Source: Topomyia yanbarensis
Taxonomy: Eukaryota; Arthropoda; Insecta; Diptera; Culicidae
Assembly (NCBI RefSeq): GCF_030247195.1
Contig: NC_080671.1
Span: 15,698,843 to 15,762,842, forward strand
DNA: 64,000 nucleotides
Reading direction: 5' to 3'
Position numbers and translations under genes: made by a program. The notes beneath the pieces were generated by a model, which was given only the letters and a program-made list of their open reading frames with translations, was not told the DNA's origin and did not search any database. How positions within the stretch are numbered: the stretch's first letter is position 1; each line of letters opens with the position of its first letter. Positions 56,617-64,000 of the stretch are shown here, in pieces.

Positions 56617-59045
56617 ACCCCGGGTAAGTTGGCGGAATTTTCGAGTCTCATATTTTTGGCTCTAAAAATGAAGAGAATGCATCAAACATTTTAATAAAAT
56701 TAAGAGATGTTGCCAACAGTCTACCCTTTAATGTCAAGTGTTCTATTTTGTAAGATCTAGCTACATCAAAGTGGCAAAAAATTAAAAAAAAAACTGAAAA
56801 CACCGCCAACTAGCCCCGGTCTCTCGTGCTTATGATCGCATAAAACGACTGCAAACGGTTGTCGTCCCAGCCGTTTGTAAATGATTAAAAATGAAAGGAT
56901 GAATAAAATTACTGGAGTCATACTTTGAATGATATGAATAAAATTAATGAATTGTATTATATGAATGACGCGAGTAAAATTATTGAAGTTATTAAAACGA
57001 ATAAAGTGAATAAATATTATTAAACGCACGAAGGAAAATAAACAAACCAGTTGAATAAACAAATTAGAATGCATTAAATGATCAAAATAAACAAAATGAA
57101 CAAAAATAACTTTCTTGAACAAAATAGTTTACGAAATAAACTTATGAATAACACATTTTAAACAAATTAAATGATCAAAATGAATTAAATGAATAAAATG
57201 AGCAAAACAAATAAAATGGATTGGATCAGCAAACCTAAGAAAATGAATAAAATAAACAAATTGAATAAACTAGTTATGGCATTTACGTTTCGACTTCGTT
57301 TCAACAGAATCCGACACTAGTGGCAGGATTACGCGTCAATCCGGCGGTCAAGCTTAAATTAAAATCATAGTTTAAAATGTTTCTCGTGCTTTTAAGACCA
57401 AGAAATACAATCTTTGACATCGACAATATTTATTTCATCTAAGTCATGCAATATAATGTCCCGAAAAAATGTCAAAGAGATGGTTTTCAAAATCGTAAAT
57501 GAGGCTCATGAATACGGAAACAAATCGGATACAAGAACATGATAATTTTAGTGAGTTATAATGCATATCATATCAACTAGAAGATGTTGTTGTAATTGTT
57601 TAGCTTCTGAAATATCTCACTTGTTATCGCTAACCACGTTTAAATTGCGTAGCTTCAAAATACGTGTGCAGTCAATAGTGAATGCATTCAAACCCCCTTC
57701 TTAGTGGTGCGGTAAACTTTTCCACTTCGTGCTCAATAACTTCCGGAACATTTCTCTTTATAGCCGTATTACGACTGCACAAAAGACGTCACTCTTGGTG
57801 CACAAACCAAATCCAACGAGATTCTGTTCAAATATTGTACTGCCAGGATAGAGTCGTTCATTATGCAAAGCAGCAGCAGCACCGCACTTATTTTAAACAC
57901 GTTCTAGCTCGTACTTCCAATTTCAACTAGTTCCTGTCTCGCTCACAGTTAGTGGGAAGTTATCACAGTTATTGCTTGAACGGCATACCGATGACTGTCA
58001 CTGGAATAACTGTTCCTCTGAGGAGCATAAGTTTGAAACGGTGCGCCCGCACCGCCAATACTGCAAGTATAATTTCCAAATGAATGCAAACATACCCACC
58101 ACTTCACTGTTCACCTGCATTTAGTTAAAAGGAATTTAAATTTTAAGCAAACACTTACCGATAATTAGAATTTACAATCATCATTACCCGCTCAGGCGAA
58201 GGTAGCGCGGTTTTCTTCGTGTTTCACATTGAAAAGAAAGCTGAGAAATTGGGCCAAAAACATTTTTTTTAAATTATTAATATACTTTTGTTTTTAAATA
58301 ATATTAAACCTTTTCACAAAAAGTTAAAAAATTATATATAACTTGTATATATGTAATGATAAAGATATTGAGCCGTTAATATCAGACACATCCCACTGTG
58401 CACCCGATGGGAAATAGGCAAATTAGAATCAAGCGGAGAGCGTGATTAGAGGCGAACCTGCCCTTTCATTGTCGAAGGGAAGTATCGTGCGGAAGCGGAT
58501 GCAGCATGGTTTTCTAGGAAATCCTAATTGCAGCCGGAAGTGGCTTACCATGCCGGCGCCAGGCATCAGCTCGCTTTCAATGCCTTGCATTTGCTTACGG
58601 TTGAACCAACCGAACCACTGACTGCTGGCGGATGGGTGCAGCGCACTGCCACTGGCACCGGAGATGACTCAGCGAACGTGCCTCTGTTGCTTCTTGTTAC
58701 ATCCATGTTAAGCATTTACACTGAATTGATAATTTTAATGGCAGCTTCGAAGGAATGCTAATGGGTGAGGGAAAATCCACAGCAGCGTTCAGTGTGGACC
58801 GGGACTTGTGGGATTAAAATCTGCAAGCTCGAATAATTAGGTAGTCTGAGGCACGGTGAACTCGGAAATCCGGAAAATTATGCATAACGAAAAATATTGC
58901 TTCAGTGATTTAGTTAACTATGGTTTCAATTGAAACAACAACCACACATAAGTATTTTCTGTTTTGCGAAATGCAATGATTGTTGGACCTTTTAGAAGCA
59001 GATAGAAAAACACGTTTATAAGTAGAAAAGCGTAAGCGTAGCACA
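56617..59045. other. no gene; A/T-rich 'aataaaatga' tract
   Basis: A degenerate low-complexity tract of 'aataaa/tgaa' units spans about 56890-57270 and produces long frames on both strands (for example 56766-57122) with no domain. The rest is unremarkable. A G+C-richer patch at 58430-58700 has an open frame without recognisable features. Confidence 0.35.
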
Positions 59046-59302
59046 ATTGGTCGGTGTTAAGTCAGACCGAACCAAGTCGCAAAACATCAAAAAATGAGAT
59101 AATGATAGCACTGGATAAGTAATTTCTTCAGGTACATTATACTCTTGCCAGATTTGAAATATGTAACAATAAACAGAAAATATGACAAAAATTCATTTCC
59201 AATTATAACGTAAAGGATGCTGCGATTCAAACTTTAAACTCGTTTTTCTCGAAATCAATATATTGTCCCTTAGTCCGGTCTGACTTAACACCGACCAATT
59301 CT
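59046..59302. mobile_element. MITE, 257 bp, ~26 bp inverted ends
   Basis: The left end 'aattggtcggtgttaagtca' + 'gaccga' and the right end, as reverse complement, the same 20 bases + 'gaccgga', are nearly perfect inverted repeats. Similarity continues weakly inward ('aagtcgcaaaacatc' against 'aagggacaatatattg'). No coding capacity. The superfamily cannot be told from the ends. Confidence 0.75.
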
Positions 59303-59386
59303 TCCCAAACTCTTCGACTCTTCGAAAGGGAAAACCCCACAAACTAAAAATTGTTATATGACGTTTACTTTTAACTAGACAGCCTA

Positions 59387-59739
59387 CCAACCAACCGCTC
59401 TTCGACATGTGAATTCTTTGTTAAACTCAAACTTATTCGATCGATAGATATTGTGGTGATACATGAAAGCATCGACCCACGGCACATCGCTCTCCAATCC
59501 CACACAGGCAAATAAATCAATACTCAGCTGACCAAACAGACCGAAAAGCTTCGTTGAGCTACGGGGGCTGTGTTGCACAATCGACGGACATCGGTGCAAA
59601 AGCATCCCGAATCCCAAACATTCATTATAGCCTGAAACACTGTCGGTCAGAGTGGAAAACCAATCCAAACAGCAGTCGTGATGATTCAGAGCGGTCCTGA
59701 TTCGATCGCGATCTACGTACCATACTCGCTATATGCCAT
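59387..59739 (-). CDS. unassigned open frame, possible exon
   Basis: On the minus strand one frame is open from 59739 (just after a stop) to 59387, about 117 codons; the first ATG is at 59668 (94 codons). Composition is protein-like and rich in Cys, Trp, Phe and His ('HHDCCLDWFSTL', 'IDLFACVGLESDVPWVDAFMYHH'). No clear acceptor or donor, signal peptide or known domain was found. Could be a decayed exon or a chance frame. Confidence 0.25.
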
Positions 59740-60363
59740 ACGAACATGAAAAATCCCCAATTTATATTCTGCCCCGCCCGAACGCTAAACTACACAACTC
59801 TGTCGGCCGAAACAAAAAATTTGCCTAATCTGAGTCAAGTGGTGCCACGGAGCGCACTCCTGCCCGGTTGGAAATGGAAGTTAAATTTTTAAAACTAGGG
59901 ATCGCAAAAAATCGTTGAACTTTCCCATCTGGCGAAAGCTGAGTGCTGTGTGGAATCCGCTAAATTTGTTTATTCGGGTTGGGTAAAAAAAAGTTTAATC
60001 TGGTGACCGAATGTGTTTAAGTGGGCACACGGTGAGTGCGATGACAGGTTCAAAGTTTGGTTGGTGTTTGCGTTCAGTTAGTTTATTTGTTGTTCCGATT
60101 TTCAATCCTACTGTTTTTAGCTATAAGTTGAACAATTTTGTGACTATCCTTAAACTAGGAATACTTTTCCATAAGTAAGGAGAAAATTATACTAAAAGGA
60201 ACAATTTTGAGAAAAACATTCAAACCTTAGATTAATATTAGACTTACCCGCGCTATACTACATATCTTGGATGACAACCGAAGAGAAAGTTTGGTAAAAC
60301 CACTTTTCTTTGTGAAGAGTGAGAAACCTATAACTGAATTAGCTATAAAATTGCATTTTGATT

Positions 60364-60745
60364 TGATCTCATCAGAATCCGACAAAAACCTAGCGCCAGA
60401 CTAAGCTCAAATAACTTAAATGCAATTTGTGTTCGGGAGCAAACACCTAATCAAGCGTGAATCCCGCACGAAAAGTAGCACAACCCAAGTAACAAGTGTC
60501 GTTTTTAGCACGCTACAAGTGCAATCTAAGTTTTATTAGTGGCTATAAAACTATCATAAATCCTAAATTATTACTAGGGAAGCTAAGTCCGACTCTAATG
60601 GCGTTTTTACTTGAACCCGAAACTGAGTCAGTTTCTAACCCCAACCGCTGCCAGTTCACACATTTTGACAGCAGTTGGGGTTAGAAACTAACTCAGTTTC
60701 GCCTTAAACAAAAACCACATAAGTCAGTCATGGATTCTGATGAGA
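60364..60745. repeat. nested inverted repeats, possible fold-back MITE
   Basis: The inner palindrome 60617-60702 has ~32 bp arms ('gaaactgagtcagtttctaa' with its complement 'ttagaaactaactcagtttc') around a short loop. An outer pair 'tctcatcagaatcc' (about 60370) and its complement 'ggattctgatgaga' (about 60730) encloses it. The interval between outer and inner pairs is not clearly inverted, so the extent is uncertain. Confidence 0.5.
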
Positions 60746-61384
60746 CGAAGTTAAAACGAACTTTGCTCCAAACTTTCTGATTTGGCAGGAGATTTGTGGC
60801 TACGGTGAAACGGCTCAACCCCGTTTTGGTCTGGTCTGGCTTCCCTCTACTATTATCAGATCTGTGGTAGTATGCGAATTCAGTGAAAATTCAATTTCAT
60901 TATATTTTTAATTTAAAAATCAAACTATATTTTAGACTTGTGTTTGGAACTGATGTCAGATCAGTAGGAAATTTGGTTGGCGAAGCTGTATCATGTACAA
61001 CATGATATCTCACTGTGTGATCATCTGCTTCTGATACAGAACTTCTATCTTTGGCTTAACGTTGCGTTAGCTGGTGTACGAACAACCTTAGTGAAGGTGG
61101 GGCAAGCAACTCGTAGGATCATTGATACTATACTGACAGGGAATGAAGAAGTAGATGCTTGGAATGGCTCTAAACAACATCTGTCCCAGAATGGAAGGTT
61201 GAAGAAGAAATGCGCTGTGTCGTCAGCTATATCCAAGATGATAGATCTATCACGAGGCTAGTTGTCGCAGTTTTGCTAAGGCTAGATGCTGAATAAACCA
61301 CCAAACTACACCGAAAAATGAACCAAATAGATGAAGGATGGAACAATCGGCAAAGGACACTGCAAGGTTTAACGGAATCTTACG

Positions 61385-61485
61385 AACTCTTTTTTACGTA
61401 ATATTCGATTTACGTAACTTTGTTTACGAACTAAATTCGAACTACAGAACTCTTTTTTACGAACCAAGTTCGTAAAAAAGTTTGA
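61385..61485. repeat. 'tttttacgaa' repeats with short palindrome
   Basis: Several copies of 'cttttttacg' and 'tttacgaac' in about 100 bases, ending in the palindrome 'cttttttacgaac' / 'gttcgtaaaaaag' (about 61450-61482). Probably the end of a decayed inverted-repeat element, but no partner end was found. Confidence 0.4.
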
Positions 61486-61529
61486 GTTCCTACAGAACAG
61501 CATAAAGTTTTATACAATTTGACATATTC

Positions 61530-61770
61530 CAAAAGTTGGGTATTTTCGGAATGGGATCGACGAGCGCACGACGGAAATCGATGTTTTGAGCCATTTTGTA
61601 ATCCAATCCGACTTCCGGGTTAGATAAATTCTCTATATCTTCAAAAATAAGGGTATTTTCGAAATGGGGTTGACGAGTAACGAGTGGATTTCGAAAACGT
61701 TCCAATTATCCATTTCATCATCTACTTGTCAAGTCCCGTCCAAAAATACCCATATTGTTTGGATTATCAA
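61530..61770. repeat. third locus of the ~115 bp monomer family
   Basis: Two forward monomers ('tgggtattttcggaatggga' at 61538; 'agggtattttcgaaatgggg' at 61650) are followed by a reverse partial monomer ending 'aaaaatacccatattg' (61740-61757). The same head-to-head organisation is seen at 29580-30755, though much shorter. Confidence 0.75.
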
Positions 61771-62159
61771 GAATATTGCTCAACTAACGAATAGGGTGAT
61801 GAGCGCATTATCGCTATGTTTCTATTATCACGCTACCCATTTGAAGCCGTTGGTTAGAGGAGTGTCTGCCATCTTTGTTTAACGCATTGAGTTAAATGGT
61901 AGCGCAACAATAGGGGCACTCGATTCGTGTTTTCGTTGCGCTCAAACACGAGAATTTCACTGTTTTCAGCGCATGTATGTTATTATCTTGGTACTTAACA
62001 ACGAAGCAAAGCTGTTGATGCCAATTTGTACGCATTCCATTGTTTGTAGGCCGAGTAATTAATGAATCAGTGAGGCGCCCTCATTAGTATGGTGAAAATA
62101 GGCACTTCACCCTATTAATAAGAATGTTAAGCAAACGAACTAATTCAATTGACGAACCC
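61771..62159. other. no gene recognised
   Basis: Ordinary sequence between the monomer repeats and the retroelement fragment. No repeats or domains seen. Confidence 0.25.
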
Positions 62160-63195
62160 CTAGTTTGGTTCGTAAATGGAGGATCCAGTGTACCTCGCTC
62201 AAGTGCCACATCTACGGCGATGAGAAGGCAGACTATAGAGTTAGTGTTGTAGTGCTTGATAAGCAGTGACGGGTCATTAGATGGAGGCCGGTTAGTAATA
62301 GAATCGTGATGAGGATAAAAAGCTAATTCTTCAACTATAGCTTGATCAAAGCCTACGCAGCTACCAACCACCAACCCGATAATGTGAAAGATGAATTCTA
62401 TCATCAGGAACACAAATGTACAGATCGGGAGGTAAGAATTCTTTCGTTCGACTATTGGTATGAAGAAGCTCCGATTCAACCATCAACGACTACGGCCTAA
62501 TGTTCATAAGTCTCACCACAGCCAGAGGCATGACTATTTGTAGCACCTACTTTGCTCGGAGGACTATTCGAAAGAACATCTGGAGACAACCGAACGGCAA
62601 AAATAGCTCGCAAATCGATCATGTTTTTATGGACAGTCAACATTTTTTTCTATGTCATTGATGTCAGAACCTTCCAAAGACTGAACGTCGATTCTAACCA
62701 TTATGTGGTGGTGCGTAAGACTCGCACTAGGCTGTCCGGCAAAAAAACGGATCCATGGGCGAGAGAACCATGCGCCTTAGTATCGTTTACGGGTGTTGTC
62801 GAGCATTGTGCCCGATAACTCGCCGAATGAAACGTAGAGCCGCCAACAAAAAATAATCTGAACGTAGTGTAGCAAAGATCCATGAGACGGTCAGTGGGCT
62901 ACGGACTAAGAAAACCTGAACAAAAGCCGCATGTTTGCAGTGTCTACAGGTCAGACTATTGTGAGGTGAGAAAAATCTTCATCGGAACTGGAAATGGTAC
63001 TCATTAAGATAGAGGGAAGCATTGCGAGAAATGATGCACGGAAATTTTTCAAAACAATCAACACTATAAGCTTCTCCCTCGCTTCGACGATGGTCATGAT
63101 CAACAACGGGGGCGGAGATCTGTTGACAGATCGTACAGGTAGAAAGAATATGTTGAATTTTTATAGAATGCACGTGAAATTCGTTGATAAATCAT
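62160..63195 (+). pseudogene. non-LTR endonuclease fragment (RTE-like), heavily mutated
   Basis: Frame pieces on the plus strand show an APE-type endonuclease: 'GDEKADYRVSVVVLDK' (about 62207), 'FNYSLIKAYAATNHQPDNVKDEFYH' pattern (62328-62402), 'TTARGMTICSTYF' (62518-62552), 'SQIDHVFMD' (SxxDH-type, 62608-62632) and 'VIDVRTFQRLNVDSNHYVVV' (62654-62713). A pre-RT linker follows: 'ARKFFKTINTI' and 'NGGGDLLTDRTG' (63035-63143). Frames change many times and the RT is gone. The 131-codon minus-strand frame at 62084-62479 is a shadow of this. The clade call is tentative. Confidence 0.6.
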
Positions 63196-63341
63196 GAACA
63201 GAAAATCACGATTTCGTAAACTGAACGATTTATGAAAATCGTGACCAAGTGTCCAGAGACAAAATGAAAGCTAAACATGGTAAACAGACAATATTTTATC
63301 CAGAGAAACAACAAAGTTCAAGTGAAGTTTTCCACTGTCTT

Positions 63342-63697
63342 GAGCTTGAGCTTGAGTTTGTGCGACCACCCCTGGCTGCTACTTCGTTATCGATCGGGTC
63401 TAGCTGAAGTTGCACAGGGAATCAGTAGATAATTATGCTTGGGAGTAGCGAAACATCTTTCAATGTGCAACTTCCTGGTAACTCTAAAGTGTTTTTGATC
63501 GATACCGGCGCCGGCCAGGCCCGAACGTAGGTCGCGGAAGGAGGAAAGGGAAGGAATGGTTAGTCCGATACACGTCCGAAGGAAGACGTGACCACAGATT
63601 TTTTCACCTCAGAAAAATTTCAACGGCCTCGGCTGGAATTGAACCCAGGCCAACTGGAATGAGTGGCGATCACGCTTACCACTCAACCACCGGCGCC
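63342..63697 (-). mobile_element. tRNA-derived SINE, 356 bp, with 26 bp TSD
   Basis: Read on the minus strand, the head starts at 63697 with GGCGCCGGTGGTTGAGTGG, containing an RNA polymerase III A box (TGGTTGAGTGG), and a B box (GGGTTCAATTCC) follows at about 63645-63634. This is the tRNA-like promoter of SINEs. The 3' end is a short repeat of 'caagct' units (63360-63342). Perfect 26 bp direct repeats flank it (63316-63341 and 63698-63723), beginning 'gttcaagtgaag' and ending 'actgtctt'. The clean duplication shows a recent insertion by target-primed reverse transcription. Confidence 0.92.
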
Positions 63698-63723
63698 GTT
63701 CAAGTGAAGTTTTCCACTGTCTT

Positions 63724-64000
63724 AATACACAAAAACGCTTCGTAATCTACTAGAAATAGATATCTCAACGAAAGATGAACTGAACTGCCCATTAAACATA
63801 ACAGTTCCTTTCGCATGTATCTCTAAACTGAGTTTTACAAAGAAGCGTATCTCGATTCACATTTGTAAACTAAAGCACTATTAAAATTACTTTGAGAAAA
63901 ATACCAAGGTAAGGTTCAAGCAGCTCAATGAAAAAGTAGATCTTGAACAATGTTTTTTCTCGGCTTGCTGTTTTTCGTTTTAGGTCTTAGGGGAACATGG
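63724..64000. other. no gene recognised at window end
   Basis: AT-rich sequence with no recognisable frame or repeat. Confidence 0.3.

Noticed and set aside
56766..57122. 118-codon Phe/Ile-rich minus-strand ORF
   Set aside because: Encoded by the low-complexity 'aataaaatga' tract.
62084..62479. 131-codon minus-strand ORF with a hydrophobic stretch
   Set aside because: It lies antisense to recognisable endonuclease remnants on the plus strand, so it is a shadow.

Overview
This is an insect nuclear window with no prokaryotic or organellar features. It is AT-rich and packed with layered, mostly dead transposable elements. I infer a mosquito, most likely a culicine with a large genome. The basis is the mix of an ITmD37E-type (DD37E) mariner relative, I/LOA-like and Jockey/CR1-like non-LTR elements, a tRNA-derived SINE, PIF/Harbinger, hAT and TTAA-specific elements, and many long inverted-repeat MITEs. 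No sequence search was possible, so the species is not established. No complete host gene could be identified. The best host-like coding evidence is one candidate terminal exon on the minus strand (56003-56361). Weaker candidates are an unassigned reading frame near 59.4-59.7 kb and a TATA/initiator-like site near 26.83 kb.

Layout. 0-3 kb: unassigned sequence and an old SINE remnant. 3.0-3.9 kb: a non-autonomous DNA element. 4.7-8.6 kb: a dead Ty3/gypsy-type retroelement (gag, protease remnant, RT, RNase H, integrase) with a TTAA-flanked MITE inside its pol. 9.08-11.46 kb: a TIR-bounded element whose interior is a two-subunit (~605 bp) tandem satellite. 11.9-12.3 and 16.7-17.4 kb: two related non-LTR endonuclease fragments. 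18.57-21.92 kb: a PIF/Harbinger element with a DDE transposase remnant converging on a MADF+BESS partner gene remnant. 22.17-24.44 kb: a hAT-type element (8 bp TSD) containing a TSD-flanked retroelement that carries only an ORF1. 25.1-25.7 kb: a 135 bp tandem duplication and a hAT MITE. 29.3-31.6 kb: head-to-head arrays of ~115 bp monomers plus a small hAT MITE. 34.6-36.1 kb: a ~450 bp tandem array.

40.1-40.7 kb: the 3' part of an I/LOA-like element. 42.7-43.2 kb: a second copy of the TTAA MITE. 44.26-48.27 kb: pogo/Tigger-like termini enclosing a Jockey/CR1-like element. 49.6-54.07 kb: a minus-strand I/LOA-like element split by a ~2 kb fold-back element with ~0.7 kb arms. 54.2-55.74 kb: a palindromic MITE and a complete-ended DD37E transposon. 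56-56.6 kb: the candidate exon beside a fragment of the satellite-bearing element. 59-63.7 kb: further MITEs, an EN fragment of an RTE-like element, and a tRNA-derived SINE with 26 bp target-site duplications.

How the parts relate: the main signal is nesting, which gives relative ages. The TTAA MITE is younger than the gypsy element. The ORF1-only element is younger than its hAT host. The fold-back element is younger than the I/LOA-like element. The Jockey-like element is younger than the pogo-type one. Every autonomous element seen carries stops, frameshifts or catalytic deletions, so none here looks active.
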